In this document: positions 1 through 8,967 of the stretch, in pieces
Numbering within the stretch: position 1 is the first letter of the stretch
Layout: every line of letters begins with the position of its first letter
Source of the DNA: Paenibacillus sp. 37
GTDB taxonomy: Bacteria; Bacillota; Bacilli; Paenibacillales; Paenibacillaceae
Assembly (NCBI RefSeq): GCF_008386395.1
Contig: NZ_CP043761.1
Coordinates: 5,952,001 to 6,016,000 of the forward strand
Direction of reading: 5' to 3'
Length of the DNA: 64,000 nucleotides
Translations under genes and position numbers: made by a program
The notes under the pieces: generated by a model
The model's database searches: none
What the model saw: only the letters and a program-made list of their open reading frames with translations
Told to the model about the DNA's origin: nothing

Positions 1-792
1 AGCAGTGACAATGGTCAACGTCTTCATGATCTCATTGCCACGTACACCGGAGATCGCATTATCAATGGAGATTAACGTATCAATCTCTTTCTCGTAGTGA
101 CTAAACAAACGTTCCATTCGCTCTACTCGATGTTGGAGCTGCTTGAAATATCGATTTTCATTTATTTCATCAAGGTAAGCCTCATGTGAAGCAGCCATCA
201 GTTCCGAGTAAGGGATGAACAGATTACTCCAATACAATAATTCAAATCGAGCGGCGAGAATCTGGTCCATCAAGGTGCGTGCATTGCGAGATTCCATCTT
301 CCGTTCCAGATCACGCAGGTTCATCTCAAAATGATCCATTCCCACATGGTAGTAATGCAGTATAGCTCGAAAGAGTACAAACATCCCGTCCCTGGCCTCA
401 CTACATTGCTGTAACATATGGGCACGTTCATCCGTCTTCATAATACCTCGTGTATTGTCATCCATATTCAAGGTAACCAGGTTATTACGATCGACATAAA
501 AGAACATCTGATTATCTTTTCTTTTGTCATCTCTCTCATTCTTGATCGCATACAACAATGAACCAAATATGACTGGTTCTTTACCATTCACGAAACGGAC
601 GGACAAATAATTCGATTCTACTTCCGGAATTTTACAAAGCCAATACCGCATATCCGGAAACGCCTCTGTCAGCTCTTCCAAAGCATCGTTCATACTATCG
701 GTGTCAGGTGCAACCCAATCCCACCATTGCCAATTATTTGAGCAAGATAACTTGTCACGGCGAGCTTCCAACTTGATTTGGTTCACAATCAC
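1..792 (-). CDS. CorA-like magnesium/divalent cation transporter, N-terminal part (runs off window)
   Basis: This minus-strand reading frame is open from 792 to the window edge, so only the N-terminal cytoplasmic part (about 264 residues) is visible. The residues alternate between a compact N-terminal alpha/beta region (YWLCKIPEVESNYLSVRF) and long charged helices (DLERKMESRNARTLMDQ, then RVERMERLFSHYEKEIDTL and an ISGVRGNEIMKTLTIVTA run). This is the usual soluble funnel and stalk helix of CorA-family channels just before the two membrane helices. The GMN selectivity motif would lie outside the window and cannot be checked. I prefer the GTG at 792, which has AGGAG eight bases upstream; in-frame ATGs at 813 and 822 lack a clear ribosome site. 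Family assignment is by pattern only. Confidence 0.6.
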   Translation of the reverse strand, partial: MIVNQIKLEARRDKLSCSNNWQWWDWVAPDTDSMNDALEELTEAFPDMRYWLCKIPEVESNYLSVRFVNGKEPVIFGSLLYAIKNERDDKRKDNQMFFYVDRNNLVTLNMDDNTRGIMKTDERAHMLQQCSEARDGMFVLFRAILHYYHVGMDHFEMNLRDLERKMESRNARTLMDQILAARFELLYWSNLFIPYSELMAASHEAYLDEINENRYFKQLQHRVERMERLFSHYEKEIDTLISIDNAISGVRGNEIMKTLTIVTA

Positions 793-848
793 TTTATCCA
801 CTCCTGCACTCATGTTCTTCATTGCATACCCATCTTTTTGATCCCAAA

Positions 849-886
849 AAGGACACGTATGCATTTCAGCGCAATGACGTGTCCTT
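849..886 (-). terminator. Intrinsic terminator of the sigB operon
   Basis: Ten-base inverted repeat (AAGGACACGT / ACGTGTCCTT). On the minus strand it runs into a T-rich tract. It lies 38 bases past the sigB stop and upstream of the CorA-like gene. Confidence 0.75.
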
Positions 887-923
887 CTTTATGCCGTACT
901 CAACAACATCAGGGTTCCATTTT

Positions 924-1697
924 TCATAACATTGAAGCATTAGACATGATCTGTTTCAATTTCTCTGTAGCTCGCTTCTGAATACGAGATACGCTCATCT
1001 GTGAAACACCAAGCTTCTGGGCAATTGCCCGCTGAGATTGGCCATCCTGAAAGGCTAGAATAAGTACCTGCTGCTCTTGTTCCTTCAATTGTCCCAATGC
1101 CTGTTGCAAGTCCATCCGTTTTTCGACCGAATCATAGTCATTAACATCCGCACTGATCAGTTCACCCAATGTAGCTGCACTGTCATCCTGAGATAAAGGA
1201 GAATCCAGTGACACATAGTGATAACATTCCCGACCAGCCAAGACTTCAATCGTCTCTTCTGCAGTCAAATCAAGGTATTCAGCAATTTCGTTCACACCGG
1301 GTGAGCGCTCCAGCTTCACGGTTAACTCATCAATGGCATGTTGCACAAGTGCTCCCTTTTCCTTAATCCTCCGGGGCACCTGAATATACCAGGATTTGTC
1401 TCGCAAGTAGTTCTTCATATGACCGATCATGCTCTTCATGGCATAAGGTTCAAACGGAATACCCAGGTTGATATCGTATTGCTTAAGCAAACGAATCAAG
1501 GCCATCTGCCCGGTCTGATACAAGTCTTCGTATAGATCGGGGCGATTCCGAGCAATTTTACCTGCTGCCATCTTAACCATCGGTTCATATTTACGGATGA
1601 GAACTGTTGCAATTTCATTATCTTGGGTCTGCTGGTATTCCCAGATCAAACCTATAGCTTCAGACATGGACTCTGGGGGAGTCACTTTTTCATTCAT
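924..1697 (-). CDS. sigB: RNA polymerase sigma factor SigB (general stress sigma factor)
   Basis: 257-residue sigma-70 protein of the SigB/SigF/SigG group. It has region 2 (YEPMVKMAAGKIARNRPDLYEDLYQTGQMALIRLLKQYD, with the core-binding and -10 recognition helices), region 3 (VPRRIKEKGALVQHAIDELTVKLERSPGVNEIAEYL) and region 4 (EQQVLILAFQDGQSQRAIAQKLGVSQMSVSRIQKRA, a helix-turn-helix for the -35 box). The ATG overlaps the rsbW stop (ATGA), so the two are translationally coupled, and GAGGAG precedes it. The order rsbV-rsbW-sigB and the partner proteins identify it as SigB rather than a sporulation sigma. It is held inactive by RsbW and released when dephosphorylated RsbV captures RsbW. A promoter of its own type lies in front of rsbV, suggesting autoregulation. 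Confidence 0.92.
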   Translation of the reverse strand: MNEKVTPPESMSEAIGLIWEYQQTQDNEIATVLIRKYEPMVKMAAGKIARNRPDLYEDLYQTGQMALIRLLKQYDINLGIPFEPYAMKSMIGHMKNYLRDKSWYIQVPRRIKEKGALVQHAIDELTVKLERSPGVNEIAEYLDLTAEETIEVLAGRECYHYVSLDSPLSQDDSAATLGELISADVNDYDSVEKRMDLQQALGQLKEQEQQVLILAFQDGQSQRAIAQKLGVSQMSVSRIQKRATEKLKQIMSNASML

Positions 1698-2146
1698 ACT
1701 TTCTCCTCACTTCTTGCAAGACGTTTTACGAGTACTACTTTCGTACCTTTGCCCGTCTCACTTTCCACACTGACATCGTCCATCAAGGCTTGCATCAGGT
1801 AGAACCCAAGTCCGCCAATCTGCGCTTCTGTCAGTTCTTTGTCGTGAAGACCAGCACGTGACACAGCAGGATTCATGTTCTCGAAGCTGGCACCTTCGTC
1901 CTTAACAGTAATGGACAATGTTTCGCCTTCGACTTCGAATACAACTTCAACCATGCCGCCTTCGTGTGAGTAAGCATACAGTACAGAGTTGTTACAGGCC
2001 TCGGATACAGCAACTTTCATATCCTCAATGTCTTCATAAGAAAATCCCATTTTGGATGCTACTCCATAAAGATTAAGTCTTACAATATCAACGTAATCAG
2101 CTGTCGCCGGTAAATTAATGGTGACTCTTTGAACTTCTGCATTCAT
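1694..2146 (-). CDS. rsbW: Anti-sigma-B factor and serine kinase RsbW
   Basis: 150-residue GHKL-fold kinase. The N-box glutamate/asparagine (SEACNNSVLYAY, residues 48-59), the DEG motif at about 83-85 and the glycine-rich lid GGLGF at 111-115 are all present. In this family the protein binds and sequesters SigB and phosphorylates RsbV on a serine, switching partners according to ATP level and RsbV phosphorylation. It sits between rsbV (18-base gap) and sigB (4-base overlap), the standard order in Bacillus. Start chosen at the ATG after AAAGGA. Confidence 0.93.
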   Translation of the reverse strand: MNAEVQRVTINLPATADYVDIVRLNLYGVASKMGFSYEDIEDMKVAVSEACNNSVLYAYSHEGGMVEVVFEVEGETLSITVKDEGASFENMNPAVSRAGLHDKELTEAQIGGLGFYLMQALMDDVSVESETGKGTKVVLVKRLARSEEKV

Positions 2147-2164
2147 TCCTTTTTCGATCCTTTC

Positions 2165-2503
2165 CTATTGGGAATTCTTCTGTGTGACAAAGAATTTGGC
2201 GATGCCCGTCATGTCAAAAAGTTTCTGGATTTGCGCAGGAACTTCCTGTACTTCAAAGCGAGCTTCCATTCCATGTCTGGCCTTCAGAACAGATAACAGG
2301 ATACCAATCCCTGTACTATCGATATACTTCAATTCTTTCATGTTGATCACAAGATCCTGTTCCTTGTTATCCACCAGCGGCTCCATCACCAAGCGGAAGT
2401 CAGGAGCAACCGACAAATCCAGTTCGCCAGTCAGATACACCGTGCACACGCCGTCCTGTGTTTCAGTTCTTGCATTGAATTTTTCGTTTTTGTTTGTATT
2501 CAT
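2165..2503 (-). CDS. rsbV: Anti-sigma factor antagonist RsbV (STAS domain)
   Basis: 112-residue STAS protein. The phosphorylatable serine lies in the conserved turn YIDSTGIGI (Ser63). Unphosphorylated RsbV binds RsbW and frees SigB; RsbW inactivates it by phosphorylation, and a PP2C phosphatase reactivates it. The phosphatase candidate is the receiver-PP2C protein encoded at 8964-10133. The gene opens the rsbV-rsbW-sigB unit and has its own sigma-B-type promoter 38 bases upstream, with AGGAGAG as ribosome site. The gap to the upstream hybrid kinase is 86 bases, so readthrough from the kinase cluster is also possible. Confidence 0.93.
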   Translation of the reverse strand: MNTNKNEKFNARTETQDGVCTVYLTGELDLSVAPDFRLVMEPLVDNKEQDLVINMKELKYIDSTGIGILLSVLKARHGMEARFEVQEVPAQIQKLFDMTGIAKFFVTQKNSQ

Positions 2504-2540
2504 TAGACATCTCTCTCCTGATCAATGGTTTCCTTACCTA

Positions 2541-2567
2541 ATAACCCAACTTCCGCACGAGTGAAAC
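2541..2567 (-). promoter_or_regulatory. Sigma-B-type promoter in front of rsbV
   Basis: On the minus strand GTTTCA is followed after 15 bases by GGTTAT (14 bases if read as GGGTTA). This matches the Bacillus sigma-B consensus GTTTAA-N12/15-GGGTAT. The -10 lies about 38 bases before the rsbV ATG, as expected for autoregulation. Confidence 0.7.
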
Positions 2568-2589
2568 AAAAAGAAGTTTGGAAAATATT

Positions 2590-4266
2590 TCAATTGGCCT
2601 GATTCATGGCTGAAGGGCTTGGGTCTAACATTTGTCGTTGTTTCTGAAAATGGGCTATTTTCTGTTTTACATTGCCCATTTTCACCGGTTTACTAATATA
2701 ATCATCCATGCCGGCAGCAATACAGCGCTGTTGAATACCTTCCATCACGTTAGCAGTCATGGCTATAATGATTGGCTGATTAGACTGGGACAGACTCTCT
2801 CGAATCCGCCGTGTACATTCCAAACCGTCCATCACAGGCATCTGCAGATCCATAAACACATAGTCATAGGGATACCGGCTACCGTTTACCATATCGAGTG
2901 CGCTCTGCCCATCTTCAGCAATGTCTGAGAGCAACCCCAGCTTACCAAGCATAATCGCCATCAACTTCTGGTTAATCGGATGATCATCCACAATTAATAC
3001 CGTAGGATATTTATTCTCATTTTTCACATCCGTTGGTTTCTCTTCCCCGTTCCTCTGGACCAGTTCAGTTTCTACATAACGTTTCGCCTGAATTGTAAAT
3101 ACAAACGTCGCTCCCCGTTGCTCTGTTGTATCCAGATAGATCTGTCCACCCATCATTTCAACCAGAGTCTTGCATATTGCCAGTCCTAAGCCAGTTCCAC
3201 CGTATTTACGTGTCATGGATGTATCCAGCTGGGAAAACGGCTGGAACAGGCGATCAACTTTGTCTGAAGCGATACCTATCCCTGTATCTTTAACAGCAAA
3301 CTCCAATGCCATTTGTCCGTCTTTTTCTTCATTCACTGACACGATCAGATATACTCCACCCTGGTCAGTAAATTTGATCGCATTTGCAATTAGATTCAAG
3401 AGAACCTGACGCAGCCTTGCCATATCTCCATAGATTAATTCAGGTACAGAATCTTCCAGGAAATAATCCAATTCCAGATTCTTTTTGCCTGCTTCTGCAG
3501 CAAACAGTCCCAACACTTCCCGAATACAGGAGGCAATTTCAAAAGGATGCTCTTCAAGTTCCATTTTGCCGGATTCCATCTTGGTGAAATCAAGAATGTC
3601 ATTGATGACCGTGACAAGTGCATCCGCGCTACGACGAACGATGTCTGCATATTCCTTCTGATCTTCCCTCAGTTCCGTCTCCATCAGCAGATCAACCATG
3701 CCGATAACTCCGTTCATCGGTGTACGAATCTCATGACTCATCATTGCCAGGAACTCGGTCTTTGCATTGGCTGCAATTTCTGCTTCTTCCTTGGCCTGAA
3801 TGAGTTGTTGGTTCATCTTCTCCAGTTCCTGTGTCTTCTGGTGAAGAAGCATGGTCTGTGTCTTCAAACGTTTATTGGTGATAAACATCTCTACAAAACC
3901 CTCGATTTTGGATTTCAAAATCTGAGGAATAAATGGCTTAACCATGTAATCAATAGCCCCGGCTGAATACCCGGCAAACAAGTGCTCCGCTTCTCTGCTA
4001 TTGGCAGAGATGAATATAATCGGCACATCCTTGGACTTGTCCCGTGCCTTAATTAACTTTGCTGTCTCAATTCCGTCCATTCCAGGCATCTGCACATCGA
4101 GAACGATAACCGCAAATTCGTCTTTTAGCAGACAGCGGAGTGCCTCTTCTCCGGAAGTTGCCTTAACGAGTTTATATTGTTCCGATTCCAGAACTGCTTC
4201 AAGAGCAAGCAAGTTCTCAGGGCGGTCATCTACCAATAATATGTGGATTGGTTCATTGAGCCCCAT
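2590..4266 (-). CDS. Hybrid histidine kinase, REC-HisKA-HATPase-REC, cytoplasmic
   Basis: 558 residues without membrane segments. Domains in order: receiver (about 8-125, phosphoacceptor in [11 protein letters not shown], lysine in MVKPF), coiled coil (about 130-165), HisKA with the histidine in [12 protein letters not shown], HATPase_c (N box [25 protein letters not shown]), and a C-terminal receiver ([16 protein letters not shown]). All catalytic residues look intact. With receivers at both ends it is built to take phosphate from another kinase and pass it on. It lies 16 bases after the methyltransferase gene and 86 bases before rsbV. I infer it is an additional input or phosphorelay step to the sigma-B switch. 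A role unrelated to SigB cannot be excluded. Confidence 0.85.
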   Translation of the reverse strand: MGLNEPIHILLVDDRPENLLALEAVLESEQYKLVKATSGEEALRCLLKDEFAVIVLDVQMPGMDGIETAKLIKARDKSKDVPIIFISANSREAEHLFAGYSAGAIDYMVKPFIPQILKSKIEGFVEMFITNKRLKTQTMLLHQKTQELEKMNQQLIQAKEEAEIAANAKTEFLAMMSHEIRTPMNGVIGMVDLLMETELREDQKEYADIVRRSADALVTVINDILDFTKMESGKMELEEHPFEIASCIREVLGLFAAEAGKKNLELDYFLEDSVPELIYGDMARLRQVLLNLIANAIKFTDQGGVYLIVSVNEEKDGQMALEFAVKDTGIGIASDKVDRLFQPFSQLDTSMTRKYGGTGLGLAICKTLVEMMGGQIYLDTTEQRGATFVFTIQAKRYVETELVQRNGEEKPTDVKNENKYPTVLIVDDHPINQKLMAIMLGKLGLLSDIAEDGQSALDMVNGSRYPYDYVFMDLQMPVMDGLECTRRIRESLSQSNQPIIIAMTANVMEGIQQRCIAAGMDDYISKPVKMGNVKQKIAHFQKQRQMLDPSPSAMNQAN

Positions 4267-4282
4267 GGCTAACCCTAACCCC

Positions 4283-5155
4283 CTATTTGATCTTCCGGTA
4301 TATTTTTTCGGTCCGGTCTAACGGCTCATAGGTATCACTGAACTGTGTAAAATGTATAGATTCTTTTGACCCCAGAACCAGAATACCAAAGTGGCTCAAG
4401 CTCTCATGAAACAGCCCATGCACATGGTTCCGCAGTTCATCATTAAAATAAATCATGACATTACGGCAAAAGATAACATTAAACTCGTTAAATGACCGGT
4501 CTGTTGCCAGGTTATGCTCGGCGAAAATGATGTTCTTCCTTAGAAAAGGATGAAATATCACCGAATTGTATTTCGCTGTATAGTACTCGGAGAAGGCTCT
4601 GGTACCCCCTGCCTCCAAATAATTTGTAGTAAATAGTTTCATTTTCTCAATGCCATATACGCCTTCTTTGGCCTGTTGCAAAGAGCGATCATTCATATCC
4701 GTTGCGTAGATTCTTGCCTTGTCATACAGTCCTTCCTCATGCAACATAATTGCCATGGAATAAACTTCCTCTCCCGTAGAACATCCCGCATGCCAAATTC
4801 GGATATACGGGTAGGTTCTCAGAATAGGAATAATCTGTTCCCGAAACATTCGGAAAAGCGAAGGATCTCGAAACATTTCCGTTACAGGGATGGATAAGTT
4901 CTGTACAAAACGGTCAAACGCGGAACGGTCATGAAGCACACGCTCCTGCAAGCCGGATATGCTCTTAACACCTTCAGCATGTGCATGATGCCAGATTCTT
5001 CGTTTCAGGGATGGCAATGCATAGTTTCTAAAATCATATCCATATAAACGGTGCATGCCTTCCAACAGCAACTCAATCTCGATCAGCTCTCGCTCTTCAT
5101 CTTGCGGCATGCGGACCAAATCTGCCCCTGTCTCGGTTGGTTCCCACGGTGTCAT
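4283..5155 (-). CDS. CheR-type protein methyltransferase (RsbM-like)
   Basis: About 290 residues with the two CheR domains: an N-terminal helical part ([18 protein letters not shown]) and a SAM-binding domain with motif I in [13 protein letters not shown] and the later [13 protein letters not shown] strand. CheR enzymes methylate glutamates on sensory proteins. The window has no chemotaxis receptors, and the gene is embedded between two hybrid kinases of a sigma-B cluster. This is the arrangement of RsbM, which methylates the kinase RsbK in the Bacillus cereus group. The likely substrate is the membrane kinase encoded just upstream, but this is inference from context. I prefer the ATG at 5155, which has GGAGAG in front; an in-frame ATG at 5176 lacks a ribosome site. 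Confidence 0.85.
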   Translation of the reverse strand: MTPWEPTETGADLVRMPQDEERELIEIELLLEGMHRLYGYDFRNYALPSLKRRIWHHAHAEGVKSISGLQERVLHDRSAFDRFVQNLSIPVTEMFRDPSLFRMFREQIIPILRTYPYIRIWHAGCSTGEEVYSMAIMLHEEGLYDKARIYATDMNDRSLQQAKEGVYGIEKMKLFTTNYLEAGGTRAFSEYYTAKYNSVIFHPFLRKNIIFAEHNLATDRSFNEFNVIFCRNVMIYFNDELRNHVHGLFHESLSHFGILVLGSKESIHFTQFSDTYEPLDRTEKIYRKIK

Positions 5156-5241
5156 AACTTCTCTCCACTTCTTCATTTGTTACTTGCGTATTCGTCGTAT
5201 TGTCTTTCATTACCCAAACAATCAACATACGAATAATGAAC

Positions 5242-8200
5242 TTACGAATACAGCCATACGCGCATTAAGGATAACAATTGATCTGTCTGGATCGGTTTTT
5301 TCACATAATCAGATGCCCCAGCCTCAATACATTTACCGCGATCCTCTTTCATCGCTTTGGCCGTAAGCGCAATAATCGGCAACTTTTCAAACTGCGGGAT
5401 CTGTCTGATTCGTGTCATTGCTTCATAACCGTCCATCTCTGGCATCATCATATCCATCAGTACCAGATCAAATTCCGGATTTTTGTCCAAAATCTCCAAA
5501 GCCTCTCGGCCGTTCTCAGCAAACGTCACATCCATCCGATAGCCTTCAAGAACACTTGAAAGGGCAAATACGTTACGAATATCGTCATCTACAAGCAATA
5601 TTTTCTTGCCTTCAAACAACGTTTCTTTGTTGTGTAGTTTCTGTAAGATTCGACGCTTGTCTTCCGGCAAATTGGCTTCTACCCGATGCAGGAACAAAGT
5701 CGTCTCATCCAGCAAACGTTCCGGTGACTTGACATCTTTGATAATGATGGATTCCGCATATTTGCGCAGCTTCATTTCTTCCTTGGAATCCAGTTCTTTG
5801 CCTGTATAAATTATAATCGGCAGATCGTTCAGATATTCATCATCGCGAATCTGGTCGAGCAACTCAAACCCGGTCATATCCGTTAACATCAGATCCAGTA
5901 CCATGCAGTCATAACGCTGGCTGTGTAATTCATTCAATGCCTCACTACCTGTCGATACAGCGGTGATTGCAACATCATCATGACCAATCAATTCAATAAT
6001 GGCTTTACGCTGAATTTCATCATCTTCGACGATCAACAGTCGTTTTAATTGATTCTCGGTATATGATTTGATATGCGAGAATGCTTTATCCAGTGAATCC
6101 TTGCTCGAAGGTTTTTTCAGATACGCAATGGCGCCCATCATCAGCCCTTGCTTCATATCATCAATAACTGAAATCACATGAACCGGAATGTGACGTGTTG
6201 CCGAACTGCTCTTCAGCTCGCCCAGAATGGTCCAACCATCCATCACCGGCAATTGAATATCCAGGATAATGGCATCCGGCAGATATTGACGTGCCATTTC
6301 AAGTCCTTTATCACCTTGAAGGGCAACAAGTGCTTTGAATCCTCTTCCTCTCGCCATATCCATCAAAATATGTGCAAAGTTCACATCGTCCTCAATGATG
6401 AGAAGGATTTTGTCACCTTCCATAAGATTCTTCCGATCATCTTCGATCTGCGTGACATCTGGAGTATGGGTAGGAGAAAGATCTGTACCCACGCTACGCT
6501 CCGGATCAGGAGAGAGAATGGACTGATGACTTGAAAGCATGGTCCGTGTTTCGATGGACTGTTCATAAAGATCCTCTGAGGATACAGCCGCTTCTCTTGA
6601 AGCACCTTCCTCTGCCAAGGCTTCCTCTTCATGATTATCCGGCAGGTATAAGGTAAAGCAGCTACCTTCGCCTTCGGATGATTCCACCTGTATTGCGCCA
6701 CCAAGCAAACGTGCCAGTTCCCTGCTAATGGACAATCCCAGGCCAGTTCCACCGTATTTCCGACTTGTAGTCCCATCCACTTGCTGGAATGCTTCAAAGA
6801 TCAGATCCGTTTTATCCGATGGAATGCCAATACCCGTATCTTTCACACTGAATCCGAGATATTCCTGATTGGTGTTCATATAACCCGGCAGCTCTTCCGG
6901 TTTCATCCGTCGTCCAATCAGACTAACCGAACCTCGATTGGTGAACTTAAATGCGTTCGACAACAAATTCCGTAAAATCTGTTTGACGCGATGACTGTCG
7001 GTGTACACCCATTCCGGTAGATCGCTGTCGAAATCGATATTCAAGTTCAGTTCCTTTTTATTCGCCATCGGTCCGAAGTTCTGCTGAACAAAGCTGGTCA
7101 GCTCTTCCATTCGAACTGTCTCATAATTGATATCCATCTTACCTGCGTCCACCTTGGACAGATCCAGAATCTCATCAATCATCTTCAGGAGATCCGCGCC
7201 CGACATGTAGATGGTTTGCGCATATTCCTGCTGTTTGTCAGTCAGATTCCCACCCTTGTTCTCCGACAATAACTGGGACAGAATGAGCAGACTGTTCAAT
7301 GGTGTACGGAGTTCATGTGACATATTCGCTAAAAATTCGGACTTGTACTTGCTTGTCATCGACAGCTGTGTAGCTTGCTGTTCCAACTGTGTCTTCGTTT
7401 TCTCAATTTCGTCATTTTTCTCTTCAACTTCACGCACTTGCTCTTCAAGCGCCCGCGTCTTGGCAATGAGTTCCGTATTAAAATGTTCCAGTTCTTCCTG
7501 CTGACGCTGCAGCAATTCCTCGGATCGTTTAAGCGCCTCTGTCTGCTCCTCCAGGTTCTCATTGGAACGACGGAGTTCTTCTTGCTGTGTCTGCAATTCT
7601 TCCGATTGAACCTGCAGTTCCTCAGTCAGTGCCTGGGATTCGCGCAGCAGCTCCTCCACACGCAAACGACGTCGAACGTTGTTCAAAATTACGCCCAGGT
7701 TCATAATCAGTTGTGTGAACAACTGCTTGTGAAGTTCATTGAAACCTTCAAAGGAAGCCACTTCAACTACACCAATCAGTTCATCTTCAAACACGACAGG
7801 ATAGATCATGATACCCGCAGCACGTGTTGAGCCTGATGCTGAACCAATATGCACATAATCTTCAGGCGTATTTTCCAGAATAATCGGTGTCATATCCAGC
7901 GCGGCTTGACCAATCAGGCCTTCACCGATGCGATACATTTCTTTACCAACATCTTCGTTCTCTTCAAATGCGTATGCACCGTAACGTCTCAGTTCGTCGG
8001 GATGTTTCTCCTCATCGATCAGATAGACGACACCCAACTGAGCGCCAAGCACAGGTGTGAACTCACTGATAAACATCTGTGAGATTTGGCGAATGGAGCC
8101 AATCCCCCGAAGCAGCTCCGGAACTCTTGCGATGTTCGAACTCATCCAGTTTTGATCCTGCTGAGCCTGTACATAAGCCCTCTCGATTTCCAGTTTTTCT

Positions 8201-8967
8201 TCCAGATCACTGGATACATCTTTGAACACACTGGCAATCTGACCAATCTCATCGGTTGATTTGACCTGTATGCGCCGAATGGTTCGGTAACGCCCTTTAC
8301 CAAAGCTGGTAATCATCATAGATACCGTGTTCAGCCCCCGCGTAATACTCGGCAGCACCCACATAATGACACCCAATGCCAGCAACAACCCCGCAATCAT
8401 GATACTTATCGTGATCTGTACGGCTCTCGTATACGCTGCATTAGCGTTTTTGATCTCGGCATCAATCTCTTGGTCCTGATAACGGGAAAGAGCATTCAAA
8501 CTATCCACAGCTTCTTTTTGCACCGCGAGTCCTGTTGAATTGCGGTAGTTATTCGCATCTTCCACCCGGTTTTGGGACATCAGGCTAACCTGCCTAGTTG
8601 CATAGTTGTTATAAGCCTCCCATGCCGTGTTGACACGATCCACCAGCTGATGTTCAGGTGCACTGTCTGCCCTTTTTCTCACTTCCTCGAGGTTACGATC
8701 GCCACGCTCTTTCATCGCTTTCAAATCCCCATCTGCTGCCCCAATGGAGTTGGTTGGGTTTAATAACAAGTTAGCCAGCACTTTGGCAATGTCATTAACC
8801 TCTCCGCGGGCAGCTGAGGTGAACCTTACTTTGAGATAACGTTCCTGATACATCTGATCAATCTGCTTATTGCTACTGTTCAGGCGTTCATAACTCACAA
8901 ATGTGAGTACGATCAGAATAGCCATCAGAGCGGTAAAACCAATCAGCAGTTTATTCCTGATCTTCAT
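5242..8967 (-). CDS. Membrane hybrid histidine kinase with HAMP, GAF and three receivers (RsbK-like)
   Basis: 1241 residues. Two membrane helices (about 7-26 and 187-205) flank a helical periplasmic-side sensor of the CHASE3/four-helix type. Then come HAMP (about 207-258), GAF (about 285-435), a long coiled coil (about 440-560), HisKA with the histidine in ANMSHELRTPLN, HATPase_c (LLSNAFKFTN, DTGIGIP, GTGLGLSI) and three receivers near 855-970, 975-1095 and 1122-1241, each with an aspartate (ILDIQLP, VLDLMLT, LMDMMMP). The ATG overlaps the stop of the phosphatase gene by four bases. Membrane kinase, PP2C-receiver phosphatase and methyltransferase together match the RsbK-RsbY-RsbM set of the B. 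cereus group, although B. cereus RsbK is shorter. It probably phosphorylates the receiver of the adjacent phosphatase. Confidence 0.88.
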   Translation of the reverse strand: MKIRNKLLIGFTALMAILIVLTFVSYERLNSSNKQIDQMYQERYLKVRFTSAARGEVNDIAKVLANLLLNPTNSIGAADGDLKAMKERGDRNLEEVRKRADSAPEHQLVDRVNTAWEAYNNYATRQVSLMSQNRVEDANNYRNSTGLAVQKEAVDSLNALSRYQDQEIDAEIKNANAAYTRAVQITISIMIAGLLLALGVIMWVLPSITRGLNTVSMMITSFGKGRYRTIRRIQVKSTDEIGQIASVFKDVSSDLEEKLEIERAYVQAQQDQNWMSSNIARVPELLRGIGSIRQISQMFISEFTPVLGAQLGVVYLIDEEKHPDELRRYGAYAFEENEDVGKEMYRIGEGLIGQAALDMTPIILENTPEDYVHIGSASGSTRAAGIMIYPVVFEDELIGVVEVASFEGFNELHKQLFTQLIMNLGVILNNVRRRLRVEELLRESQALTEELQVQSEELQTQQEELRRSNENLEEQTEALKRSEELLQRQQEELEHFNTELIAKTRALEEQVREVEEKNDEIEKTKTQLEQQATQLSMTSKYKSEFLANMSHELRTPLNSLLILSQLLSENKGGNLTDKQQEYAQTIYMSGADLLKMIDEILDLSKVDAGKMDINYETVRMEELTSFVQQNFGPMANKKELNLNIDFDSDLPEWVYTDSHRVKQILRNLLSNAFKFTNRGSVSLIGRRMKPEELPGYMNTNQEYLGFSVKDTGIGIPSDKTDLIFEAFQQVDGTTSRKYGGTGLGLSISRELARLLGGAIQVESSEGEGSCFTLYLPDNHEEEALAEEGASREAAVSSEDLYEQSIETRTMLSSHQSILSPDPERSVGTDLSPTHTPDVTQIEDDRKNLMEGDKILLIIEDDVNFAHILMDMARGRGFKALVALQGDKGLEMARQYLPDAIILDIQLPVMDGWTILGELKSSSATRHIPVHVISVIDDMKQGLMMGAIAYLKKPSSKDSLDKAFSHIKSYTENQLKRLLIVEDDEIQRKAIIELIGHDDVAITAVSTGSEALNELHSQRYDCMVLDLMLTDMTGFELLDQIRDDEYLNDLPIIIYTGKELDSKEEMKLRKYAESIIIKDVKSPERLLDETTLFLHRVEANLPEDKRRILQKLHNKETLFEGKKILLVDDDIRNVFALSSVLEGYRMDVTFAENGREALEILDKNPEFDLVLMDMMMPEMDGYEAMTRIRQIPQFEKLPIIALTAKAMKEDRGKCIEAGASDYVKKPIQTDQLLSLMRVWLYS

